A program made the translations under genes and the position numbers. Positions 44,039 through 53,186 of a DNA stretch of 64,000 bases are shown piece by piece; position 1 is the first letter of the stretch, and every line of letters begins with the position of its first letter. Below the pieces are notes generated by a model. That model was not told where the DNA came from. It did not search any database and saw only the letters and a program-made list of their open reading frames with translations. The stretch comes from Cylindrobasidium torrendii FP15055 ss-10 (Eukaryota > Basidiomycota > Agaricomycetes > Agaricales > Physalacriaceae). Where the stretch lies: NCBI GenBank assembly GCA_000934385.1, contig KN880436.1:124001-188000 (forward strand), read 5' to 3'.

Positions 44039-47000
44039 CTAGTTACGCACATTGTGGGACGACTCGGCTGTGAAAGCGTCGCTAAGGATGTACTCCAGTC
44101 GCGACCTACAACCCATACTCCCTAAAACCCCGACAGTCAGCTCTTCAAGAGCACGCTCTCCAGGAATTACCGCGTTGTCATAGAAGACCCTCCAAGTGTA
44201 CAAGACCTCCCCGATGTTCAGGGCCCGTCGCTTGAAACGACGCTCGTTCGTCCGAAAGCTTTCCGTTCGTGATTCCTGGTCCAGAGCGTCGATCAGCCTT
44301 TTAACGGCCGTGGCTTTGCTGAAAGAGAAATCCGGGATGTGTGCGTGTTCAATTCGGCGTTCACATCTGAGTTTCCAAATGAGGAAAGCCGTTTCCGACA
44401 CTATCTTCTTCAACAGGCGATTCCTCCCTTTCTTCTCTTCGCGATTGCCCCTTCCTCTGGGTCTGAAGAGCCCACACCCCATTACCAGGCCAAGATTCAT
44501 GTTTGGCCATCTGTCCCCCGTGATTGACCATAGCCGTTCCGCTGCCTCCCAGAGGGCTTCCCTCTCCGGGGCCACACACTCAAAGAGAACATGGTCGATC
44601 GTTTCTATCTTCCCGCACAAGACGCAGTCGCCTCTTGCCATGTTTGAACTCATGCGCGCAAAGAAGGGCCCGCATGCGTGAGCGTTATGGATTGTCCTCC
44701 ATCTGAATTGTTGGGTTCTCTTAGAGGTGTCCCGGTCCCTTGTCGATTTCCATACTTGAGTGGTCGATGGTTTCACATCAAATTCTTGCATAATCGCATT
44801 CCTCGTGACTCGCAGATTCTTCGTGGTGTCTTTCCTCGGGCCCGCCTGATGGAGTCTCCTAAGCGCTTTGTACGCTGATTTCTGTGTCATATTCTTAAGG
44901 CTCATTCCCCTCACATACGCTTCTTCCTTTGGGAGGCTCGCCGCGTCTGCAGCCATTGGGGCCGGGTGATTACGCACGGTCATAGTGCTTGACAGTATTG
45001 CCAGCTCCTCCGCGCCTTTGGTCCCGGGGCTCCGTTTGTCTGTGTCGAGGACCAATTTGACGTCTCCCGTTCTCGACCTCATGCGAGCGATCATTTCTTC
45101 CACTGTTTTCTTCTCGTAAATGCTCAAATCTGGCCAGCCCGCATCTTCGAGGGCGACTAGATTTTTTGTAAGTGACTTAACCACTAGCTTGTCCGTACAG
45201 TGGAACGTTACGCTTATGTTCTCCGGGACTAGTTTCATGGCTTCATGGAGGATCCACGCGAGAGCACCCATCGGATTCAGAAAGTCTTTAGGTGGTTTAA
45301 TGGAGGTGTTTCTTTCATCTGTTGTGCCGAACCAGACTGCTCCTCCGGGGTCATTTCTGTTGGATTTGTACCAGCATACGAAGGCATGAATCTGAGGGGC
45401 CTCGTGATGCGCTTCGGGGGGTACAAATTGGTTTTCGGACCTATTAACTCGGCCTCCTCCAAGGATTCGATAGCAGTCTTGCACCATTCTGGCCGGGGCA
45501 CGGCCTTTTCTAAATTCAACGACCCTCCCTTGGGGGCTCCTCGGTGGTGCTATGGCTGGGGCGGGGGTCCTTGGGTCCCACTTTCGTTCCAGCCCATTTA
45601 GAAGTGCCGTTGCCTGTTCGCGGCAGCCGTTGAAATCAGCGCATTCGCCCGTCTCTCTGTTTATAATATTTACTAGGTCGCCTACCGTGGTAACTCCATG
45701 GGTCGAGCGTAGGCACTTGCTCGCCCCCACGTTAGTGATCCTTACGTATCTTTTGGAATCCCACCCATGGTGGAGGAAGGCCGGCATTGATAGTTTGAGC
45801 TCTGTCGATATGCTCAGAGCATCCAGCACCAGACCATATTTACTTGCTACCTTGAGCATGCGTTGTAAATCTTGCGGTAGCTTTGTGGGGGAGGTTTCCC
45901 ACGTTTGTATTATGGGGTCGATGAGGACTGCTTCCGGTATGTCCTTATAGGCGGTCTTCCGCACTTTCCTCATAAGGGAACGGGCCACTTTCGCCCATTT
46001 AGGTTGCGGGCCATCCACGCCCAAAAACGATTTCAACATCATGAGAGCTATCGCATCCGTTCTCTTTGTAAAATCCACCCAGTTTTGGCCTCCTTCGTTC
46101 AAAGGTAGTTTCAGCGTATCCATATTTATTTTCGACTTCTTCCCTTGCCAGAAGAATTTCCTGAACACACTTTCTAGGGTTTTTTCGATCGCAGGCGGTA
46201 TGCCGTCCGCTGCTATCTGGTATTGCGTCCTCGACACTCCGTATGTCTGCGCTCCCATTCTGATGCCCTGTATCGGTGGGTTGAGCTTAGATATCGAGTC
46301 CAGTACCAGCGAAGTTTTCCTAATGATTTCGGTCCAGACCAGTTTGTGATCTACCCCGTTCCCGATTTGCGCCCCGAGCGCTCTAGTCGAGGATTTGTCT
46401 TTGATAATTGTCGCCGTTATCGGGACAGTCGGTCCGTTCTCTCCCAGAGACCGGGAGGTCACTACTTGTTGCCTATGGGTTACGCTCCCAATCGGGATAA
46501 TTACGGTCTTTTCTATGTTGAACTTGGCGCCCGACGCCATACACCAGGTCGACAGAATGCTTTCTAAGGTGGCCCAGTCATCCTCCCTCGCTAGATACAC
46601 CGTAGTGTCATCTGCAAAGAGGGTGACTATGATTCTTTCCATGATTTCAGGGATATTATAGCCGGTTAAGCTGGATTCGCGAAGGAGGTCGGCCAAGGGT
46701 TCTATTGCCAGATTGAAGAGGAGGCAGGAGAGCGGGTCCCCTTGGCGTACTCCCCTCGTTACCCTAAACCGAGAGCTTACACAGCCGTTGAGTATTACAC
46801 ATGTATGGGCATTCTCATATAGGGTTTTAATCGACGCTATGAATTTTGGGGGCAAGCCGTTCTTCTCCAGCACCGCCCATAGGTAGTCATGTCTTATTTT
46901 GTCGTAAGCTTTCTCTTGGTCAAGGAGGACAATGGACCCATCTGTGTCCGTTGCTTCAGCGTGATAGATGATGTGTTTTGCCAGTTTGATCTGGTCTGTT

Positions 47001-49084
47001 ATACTTCGGCCTTTAACAAAGCCCGCTTGGTCCGGGTTTATAAGGTTCGGGGCAATTTCCGCTATCTTGACCGCGATGCTCTTTGTGTAGAACTTATAGT
47101 CCGAGTTAAGCAGTGTTATAGGTCTGTAGTTCTTCATCTCAGTTTTGTCTCCCTTCTTGTACAGCGGACACAGCCAGCCTTCCGCAAAGTTAGAGTTATC
47201 TATGATACCGTAGTTTTCGATGTCGTTATAGAGAAGAGTCAACATAGCCGACACATCCCAGTCCGAGACAAGGCCCTTTCCAGGCGTCATTGGGCTTCCC
47301 CCTTCTGCTGCTTTGGCAAACAAGGTGTATCGTTTGAGGAAGACTTTATAGAAGTCGTTCTGTAGACCATCCAGACCCGCGCCAACAAACGGTTTCGAGT
47401 TCATTATCGCTTCACTAACATCATCGCTGTCACAGTCCGAGCACTTTTCCCATATCTGGGCTTTCGATAGGGAGTGTGAGATTGCTCCTAGTACTGATTT
47501 CGTTGCCGCGTCCCTCAGGTTTGGTTCGATATCCAGGTCTAGGTTCTGCAGCGCGGAGTGATAGTCCCGGGTCATTTCTGAGTTTTTCTGCGAGTCTCTT
47601 TCAAAGACGGCTGGGTTCGTATTGGGCACCTTGAGACTCATGATGGGGTCCCTAGGTTTGCCCCCCTTTATGACCTTTGTCCACTCTTTTGTGTTCTCGT
47701 CATATAGTGTTTCACGAGTTGCAGCGGTACGAGTTCTTTTGTGGCGCCAGACGTCTTCGCCTAGCCGTGAGATCTTATCTTCCAGGAGCGCTACCTCTGC
47801 TGCTTTCTGGGCTTCACTTTTGCGTGGGTTTTTCGTTGTCTGCGAAATTTTATTCTGCAGCTTTGCTATTTTCTTCTTTACGTTTGGTATCTTTTTCTTG
47901 GCCTGTACGCGCAAGTATTTCACCAGTGATTCTTTCCAGTCTTGGTATATCTTTTGAGGGTTCATGGTTTCGTTACGGCTAGGCACTTCCGAGAACTCCA
48001 GCATCGACATGTAGGCCGCCTTCGCTGTACGGGTTACTTCTTGGGAGACTTCGGGGATGTCAAGGATATATGAGGGGATCGTGTATCTCCCGTGTCCTTG
48101 CTCCGGGACCGAGTCTAATGTGAGCATGCAGGACACTAGGCGGTGATCTGTCTGGATCCCACTTGTCGAAGGGGTCTCTATATTCCAGCCACGCGTCTGG
48201 AGCAGTCGCTGTTTAGTGACATAGATTCTGTCAATTCGTGAACTACTCCTGTTCTCGCCCCCTTTCTGCGTGAATGTATACGCCATTTTGGTATCATTTT
48301 CATTCCTCCACCCATCTATGAGGCCAGCGCTTAATAGGAAGGCAGACATCTCTTCGGCGGCTCTCAAGTTGTCATTCCGCTCTGGGATCCTATCGATCGC
48401 GCTTAGAGTCACGTTGGCGTCCGTGCATAGCACATCCGGCGTCCAGCGACTATTTTCCAGGGTAAAGTCCTTCAAGCTCTTCCAGAAAAGAGCATTTTCG
48501 GTATGGGTATTGGGTGCGTATGCAACCATTATGTTTAGGTTGTCTTTTCCGTGCCAATTTGTTCGTATTACCATACATCTGCCAGGAATGACTTCCCTTT
48601 TTTCCAGTTTCGATGTGAGTGTTGTTTTCTTGTTAAAGGCCAGTGCTATGCCTTCCGCCTGTGTTTCCCTTGAGGGAGGGGCACTCCATTCAAGATGAAC
48701 GGTATCCCCTAGAAAGTTATCTATCTCGTCAACACGCTCTTGGTTCAGGTGTGTCTCTTGAAGGGCAACAACGTTGAACTTCTCCCCAAACATTAGCCCG
48801 GGGAGGCTTAACAATTTGACTCTCGACTCAGATTTGTATCCGTTCACGTTTAGTGAACCAATTTTCAAATGCGCTTTGGTCTTCAATTCCTTTGGGTGTG
48901 CGCTCGGATTACGCGGCGGGGGGTTCGAGTTCGTTGTATTGCCGCTCTGCCCACTAGGCACTCCGTGAGTTGCAACAGGTGTATCGGAAGTGGGGCGCCC
49001 AGATTCCTCTTCCCTCACGGAGCTGGGACCAGCATTGGAGGTCACCGCATGCCCAGCTGTAATACTTGTCAAACTACTAGGCAT
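44039..49084 (-). CDS. LINE ORF2: endonuclease, reverse transcriptase, RNase H-like, zinc finger (1681 aa)
   Basis: One uninterrupted frame. A Ser/Thr/Pro leader precedes an APE-type endonuclease from about residue 73 (IGSLNVNGYKS, VVALQETHLN, SRIDRIYVTK, QTDHRLV) with its acidic and His residues present. The reverse transcriptase covers about 640-890 (MKNYRPITLLNSDYKF, PDQAGFVKGRSITDQI, DQEKAYDKIRHDYLW, VRQGDPLSCLLFNLA, and the catalytic FADD at residues 823-826). An RNase H-like domain begins near 1232 but departs from consensus at most catalytic positions. A Cys/His motif typical of LINE C-termini follows near 1488 (CVLCGKIETIDHVLFEC). The protein nicks the target and primes reverse transcription there. 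The frame is open throughout, so the element may be active. Confidence 0.93.
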   Translation of the reverse strand: MPSSLTSITAGHAVTSNAGPSSVREEESGRPTSDTPVATHGVPSGQSGNTTNSNPPPRNPSAHPKELKTKAHLKIGSLNVNGYKSESRVKLLSLPGLMFGEKFNVVALQETHLNQERVDEIDNFLGDTVHLEWSAPPSRETQAEGIALAFNKKTTLTSKLEKREVIPGRCMVIRTNWHGKDNLNIMVAYAPNTHTENALFWKSLKDFTLENSRWTPDVLCTDANVTLSAIDRIPERNDNLRAAEEMSAFLLSAGLIDGWRNENDTKMAYTFTQKGGENRSSSRIDRIYVTKQRLLQTRGWNIETPSTSGIQTDHRLVSCMLTLDSVPEQGHGRYTIPSYILDIPEVSQEVTRTAKAAYMSMLEFSEVPSRNETMNPQKIYQDWKESLVKYLRVQAKKKIPNVKKKIAKLQNKISQTTKNPRKSEAQKAAEVALLEDKISRLGEDVWRHKRTRTAATRETLYDENTKEWTKVIKGGKPRDPIMSLKVPNTNPAVFERDSQKNSEMTRDYHSALQNLDLDIEPNLRDAATKSVLGAISHSLSKAQIWEKCSDCDSDDVSEAIMNSKPFVGAGLDGLQNDFYKVFLKRYTLFAKAAEGGSPMTPGKGLVSDWDVSAMLTLLYNDIENYGIIDNSNFAEGWLCPLYKKGDKTEMKNYRPITLLNSDYKFYTKSIAVKIAEIAPNLINPDQAGFVKGRSITDQIKLAKHIIYHAEATDTDGSIVLLDQEKAYDKIRHDYLWAVLEKNGLPPKFIASIKTLYENAHTCVILNGCVSSRFRVTRGVRQGDPLSCLLFNLAIEPLADLLRESSLTGYNIPEIMERIIVTLFADDTTVYLAREDDWATLESILSTWCMASGAKFNIEKTVIIPIGSVTHRQQVVTSRSLGENGPTVPITATIIKDKSSTRALGAQIGNGVDHKLVWTEIIRKTSLVLDSISKLNPPIQGIRMGAQTYGVSRTQYQIAADGIPPAIEKTLESVFRKFFWQGKKSKINMDTLKLPLNEGGQNWVDFTKRTDAIALMMLKSFLGVDGPQPKWAKVARSLMRKVRKTAYKDIPEAVLIDPIIQTWETSPTKLPQDLQRMLKVASKYGLVLDALSISTELKLSMPAFLHHGWDSKRYVRITNVGASKCLRSTHGVTTVGDLVNIINRETGECADFNGCREQATALLNGLERKWDPRTPAPAIAPPRSPQGRVVEFRKGRAPARMVQDCYRILGGGRVNRSENQFVPPEAHHEAPQIHAFVCWYKSNRNDPGGAVWFGTTDERNTSIKPPKDFLNPMGALAWILHEAMKLVPENISVTFHCTDKLVVKSLTKNLVALEDAGWPDLSIYEKKTVEEMIARMRSRTGDVKLVLDTDKRSPGTKGAEELAILSSTMTVRNHPAPMAADAASLPKEEAYVRGMSLKNMTQKSAYKALRRLHQAGPRKDTTKNLRVTRNAIMQEFDVKPSTTQVWKSTRDRDTSKRTQQFRWRTIHNAHACGPFFARMSSNMARGDCVLCGKIETIDHVLFECVAPEREALWEAAERLWSITGDRWPNMNLGLVMGCGLFRPRGRGNREEKKGRNRLLKKIVSETAFLIWKLRCERRIEHAHIPDFSFSKATAVKRLIDALDQESRTESFRTNERRFKRRALNIGEVLYTWRVFYDNAVIPGERALEELTVGVLGSMGCRSRLEYILSDAFTAESSHNVRN

Positions 49085-49104
49085 GAATAAGGTTTTTGGC
49101 TACC

Positions 49105-49578
49105 TCAAGCCTTTGTCCCTTGACCAACCACGTCGCCACTCCGGAAACCATTCTCACCCTGTTGGCGGGTGGCTCCAGAAGCTAGCAACGTCCTGCGCTC
49201 CTCCCACTCGCTCCAAACTCTCAGATTCTCCGCACACTCCGATTCCTTCTCGATCTTCTTTACCCATTTCCGCCTCCGCGCCATTTGGGTCCTCCTTGAG
49301 GGGTTTTCGTCGTTCCAGGCTTTCGCGGATCGTTTGTGTTTCCGCGGGATGCGGTTTGTGTTAACGAGCCGGAAGTTGGCCAGCCCTGCGCTTTCCTTGG
49401 GACTAATCTCCTCCCGTCCTACTACCTCATCCTGGTCCACCATAGACGGGGACCCGGACGTGTCCTGCATTTCTTGCGGTTTTGTTGTAGTAGGGGCCGG
49501 GCGTAGGTATGCTGGGGGTACTACCAGGGCTCCTAGCGTCCATTTTGTCTGCGGCTTTTTGCTTTTCAACTTTGTCAT
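49105..49578 (-). CDS. Short basic ORF immediately upstream of LINE ORF2
   Basis: 157 aa from ATG 49578 (M-T-K-L-K-S-K-K-P-Q-T-K-W); an in-frame ATG at 49611 would add 11 residues. It contains a strongly basic, helical middle (RIPRKHKRSAKAWND, ARRRKWVKKIEKESE) and no zinc knuckle. Its stop at 49105-49107 is 20 nt before the ORF2 ATG, so ORF2 could be translated by reinitiation. It may be a nucleic-acid-binding accessory protein of the element. I recognise no family. Confidence 0.5.
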   Translation of the reverse strand: MTKLKSKKPQTKWTLGALVVPPAYLRPAPTTTKPQEMQDTSGSPSMVDQDEVVGREEISPKESAGLANFRLVNTNRIPRKHKRSAKAWNDENPSRRTQMARRRKWVKKIEKESECAENLRVWSEWEERRTLLASGATRQQGENGFRSGDVVGQGTKA

Positions 49579-49839
49579 GATGGGGGCAAGCAGGCGGCAG
49601 AGATGACTCATTCCATATCGAGTCTATGAGTTTTGGACTTTCTCACCATTTGCGAAGAAACCCAAGGAGTTAATTAACGGAGTAACGACTGGACATTGCC
49701 TTTCTACATAGGCTAGGGTTTCAGGGGTACGGAGATCTAGGATGGACGAGAATGTAATAGGATAGGTAGCTTGTAGCAACAACTGCACTCAGTGTTACGG
49801 GAGGGAAATGATAACGTCTAAATCTAACCAACGAGATAA

Positions 49840-52107
49840 TTACAACTTGCGAGGACGGTTGGTGTCTCCTCCCATCGGGGCAAGGGCCGGCCGTTTGTTA
49901 CGTCCCTTGCCTTCAGCTGGACCCGAAACACTGCTCTGGGCCGGTAGACGAAACTGAGACTGCTGGTTTTGCTGCTGGGGTTTGACTACGAAGCCTTCCA
50001 CTTCTCCAAGCCAGCACATCCCGAGAACGTGATCCGTGCCCAGGCATGCCTTGCAGGTGTGGATGTCGATAGACGAAGTCGGGTTCCCGCCAGTACCGGC
50101 CATGCGATGGGAACTGGGGAAGGCGAAGCGGCGGCCTTTGAAGAAAGAGAGCCACTCGACGGTATGAGCGATGAGCTTGGTGGGCGGCGTGCAGTATACG
50201 GCGGACGACAGGCGGTCCGGCTGGCCAGTCGTCAGGCTCTTGTTCAGGTGGACTGTGGTGATGCTGATAGATGCAAGGATAAATTCGACTCTGTTCTCCT
50301 TGGCGACATTCTCCGGGATCGCATCATGGTGGTCATGGATGAACTTCCGGAAGGCGTCGTCTTTCTGGAGGGTCGCAATGATGAGGAGACGAAGAATGGC
50401 ATTCCCCTCATCATTGAAGGTGGTGGCAATGTTGGTGAGTTGGCACACATGGTACGGCATGTAGCCAAGGACCTTGCTAAACGCCCAGGATGTCTTCATC
50501 GACCCTTTGAAGAGAACGCAGGCGTTGTGGATGACTTCGTACTCGTCTTCCGTGAGGCCAGTGATGATGAAGAGCGTAGCGTACGGCTTGGGACCAGGAC
50601 CACCTCCGTGATTGAGTGCGACGAGGGACACGCGTGGCCCGAAATTCATACTCTCGTCCGGCGAGCCGGCCTTCGCAAGGTCATACTGCAGGTCGCTAGC
50701 TGGGATGGCGAACTGCTCCACCAGAACCCTGCTCAGCAGCGTCCGGGCCGAGCCTTCACTCGCTGGCGCATACTGCGAGCTAATCGCATGCGCCACCACC
50801 ATGTAGGGGTCTTCGCGGCCGACCGTATCCACGATGATCCCCGTATCGACTCCTCGTGTCCAGAAGTCGAAGGGGTAGTGAACGCGGGGAAATCCAAGCT
50901 TTGGAGTTACGATGAGGTCTGGGTCCGTCGGTAGCTGAGAGAGTAGGGGCCTAGCGGACTCTGCCATGTCCCCCAACGAAGCGTAGTTCGGGTCGTTCTT
51001 CTGGGGGGAATTGGGGGACGCAAACGCATCCAGGAGATCCTCGAAAACCGAAAGCGTAGACGCTTTGCTTCGCTGGTTCGTCTTGGGGAAACGGCCAGCC
51101 GCCTTGATGGCTGCATCTCTGCCAGGATAGGCAACGAGGGCTGGAGCAGGAAGCCCCTGCGATTCCGGCTTCGACTGCTTTCTGACCTGCAGGTCGTTGA
51201 AGCTGTCGATGTCACTCGGGGTATCTGGCACAACGAAGTCGTCTTCAAAGAGCTGAAGAAGGATAAGTACAAGTTGATTTCTGGTAGTGGAAGGGAAACG
51301 TGCCTGGAACGGATTTGTCTTTTCCACGGCCATCTGACCTTCCTGCTCATTGCTGGGCATCGCAGTCGCCTCATCTTCCGGGACTTGGGAAGAATCTTGA
51401 GGGGAGTCGTTGTCGTCAGCCTCAGAGAGGCTCTGGAGGTGGAGTTAGATAGACTGTTTGGCAGGGAAGTGAGGGGCCCTTACCTGCGTGTCCGACTCGT
51501 TATCCGAATCATCCTCATCAGCTGCCCCAGTAGCAGCTAAGGCCTGCCCCTCAGGGCACTGAGCGTTCAACGGCAGCGCCGTCTCTTCAGTTTGCGGCTT
51601 CTCCTTGACCTGACCGGACTCGTCGATGGGTAGGGCCGCATCGACTTCATTCAGGTCGTTCGAGGCGGCTTCCTCGCGTACACTTTGCTGGGTTACGCCC
51701 AGGAGAGTGTTCTTCGCCTGTCTCGGCTTGGGACGCGGCGTCGGGATGGAGACGTGCGCCTGGGGACGCGCCTCGCTGGCGAGGGCGGCGACGGGGCTTG
51801 CGTCAGCAGCGGCGACCGTCGACTGTTGCGCTGGGATCGGGGAACCGTCGACACCGGACGAGGTGGCTAGCACCAGGGCCGATTTCTTGACTGCGCGGGG
51901 TTTCTTGCTCTTGGACTTAGTCTTAAGCGGGGCTTGCACCGATGTCGTTGGGGGGGCGGCGGTCACAGTCCTATTCTCCACAGCAGCGGCCTGCGTAGGA
52001 GTAGCTGGTTGGATGTTTGGCCTTTGGGGAGCGGAGATAGACTGCATCGGGGTTGTTTTTGCCGAGCGAGTCGACGAGCGGGTAGAACGAGGAGCGGCAG
52101 AAGACAT
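49840..52107 (-). CDS. Gag-like ORF1 protein of the LINE, CCHC zinc knuckle, one apparent intron
   Basis: Exon 1 (52107-51484) and exon 2 (51432-49840) join across a 51-nt intron (gtaagg..cctccag) to give about 738 aa. Acidic sequence runs smoothly through the junction (DNESDTQ then SLSEADDNDSPQ), which supports splicing over two separate ORFs. The first 200 residues are Ala/Pro/Ser/Thr-rich and basic (KTKSKSKKPRAVKKS). The middle is a folded-looking domain (LIVTPKLGFPRVHYPFDFWT). Near residues 668-681 stands a C-x2-C-x4-H-x4-C knuckle (CKACLGTDHVLGMC). The C-terminus is basic. This is what a LINE ORF1 RNA-binding protein should look like. An independent host gene is excluded by the flanking target duplication if that is accepted. 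Confidence 0.65.
51433..51483 (-). other. Apparent 51-nt spliceosomal intron inside the LINE gag-like ORF
   Basis: On the minus strand it starts gtaagggcccc and ends ccacctccag. Unspliced, the frame stops after V-R-A-P-H-F-P-A-K-Q-S-I. Spliced, both open frames fuse in phase. Confidence 0.6.
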
Positions 52108-52193
52108 GGTCTGAAGGTGAGACTGTTGGGTCTCAGTTATCCTAAGTTGTCCTTTAAATACTCACCATTTCTCTACTGGGGACGTGTTCTCTG

Positions 52194-52442
52194 TTACTCC
52201 ATTTCGGTGTGGCCGAGGGTCGGCGATGAGATGGGCTTCCTGCATGTGTCGGCGCTTGGTATCCGCCTCGACTCAACTGGTAGGCAGGGGCCGCGATTTA
52301 GACAGCGTGTCTCGTTCTTGGCCAGATGGATTTCGGGGATATGTGCTGCGATGCTCGCCCATTCCCCGTCGGCGTTCGGGGAGTGCAGTGACCGAGGTCG
52401 GTCATGGTGGCTCGAGGAGAAAATTGACCGATCGTTCCTCAT
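52194..52442 (-). CDS. Small ORF of 82 aa within the LINE
   Basis: Starts with an ATG directly after the TGA of the preceding small frame (TGA at 52445-52443, ATG at 52442-52440) and ends TAA before the gag-like ORF. Sequence begins M-R-N-D-R-S-I-F-S-S-S-H-H-D-R and is Pro/Ser/Arg-rich. No family recognised. It could be chance, but it is in sense orientation and packed head-to-tail with its neighbours. Confidence 0.25.
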   Translation of the reverse strand: MRNDRSIFSSSHHDRPRSLHSPNADGEWASIAAHIPEIHLAKNETRCLNRGPCLPVESRRIPSADTCRKPISSPTLGHTEME

Positions 52443-52944
52443 TCAGCGATCATGCGTGACTGTCGCATTTTGATGTGCCTCGTCCGCGTCTGTATCGTCT
52501 TTTGCTATCTTGGCTCCTCTGCGACTCGCGTTACCATTCGGGCTTTGCAGTTTATCTAAATGGGCTTTGTTTCCTTGGTATCCCAGGAGATGTGTTACTT
52601 TATCCTCTGTCAGGGACCTGGCCTTTCGCTCTTCAAGATGTTTCGATGCGCCAGATTCTCGGTGCTCTCGTTTCGCGTTATACACTTCTGTTTGCTGACG
52701 AAGGCCTTATAACTATTTGCCCGTGGTCTAGAGTGTTGTAGGGTATCATTCGACGCTTAGATCCGTTCATCGTCGTTGTCACTGGCCTCTCACGCTGCCG
52801 CTACAATAGTCCAGTCCGATGTACTTTCCATTGGTAAGCCATTGCCTCCGCTTTCTCCATGCCTAGTATTATTTCTTCTAAGATGCATCTTACAAATGTA
52901 GCATATTCTCTTTTTGCTTTGCGTTTTTTAGATTGTCGCTCCAT
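52443..52944 (-). CDS. Small highly charged ORF within the LINE, possibly spliced
   Basis: ATG 52944 opens M-E-R-Q-S-K-K-R-K-A-K-R-E-Y, with a basic nuclear-signal-like patch, then a helical stretch (CILEEIILGMEKAEAMAYQWK). That frame stops at 52801 (47 aa). A possible 130-nt intron (gtacat..gtcag, 52824-52695) would join it in phase to an 83-residue charged frame (QTEVYNAKREHRESG, SKHLEERKARSLTEDK), giving about 123 aa. The intron is longer than its neighbours', so confidence is low. No family recognised. Confidence 0.28.
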
Positions 52945-53186
52945 GGGGAACTCAATGCATTGTAGCTTGCGAACATGTCACTTCTTCGACCTCCTCTACG
53001 GGGTGCTTCTCTTGCTATATTTTCTCGATGGGTGCGACGTAGATTTTTACGGTGGTCGTGGGGATTCCGACGCGCCATTCGTGGTTGGGTCGAGTCGGTG
53101 GACAGTGGATTGTGGTGGGGACTTTGTATAGTCCGCCGCCCTTCCAGTTCTTCTCTTTCATTGTCAGTTATATTACATTTCCTTCT

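Noticed and set aside
49969..50934. 321-aa open frame on the plus strand
   Set aside because: It is the antisense of the gag-like ORF, without family motifs; codon bias of the true gene keeps this strand open.
49840..52107. The zinc-knuckle protein as an independent host gene next to the LINE
   Set aside because: It has an intron, which argued for a host gene, but it is in sense with the LINE, inside the target-site duplication, and has the CCHC motif expected of an ORF1 protein.
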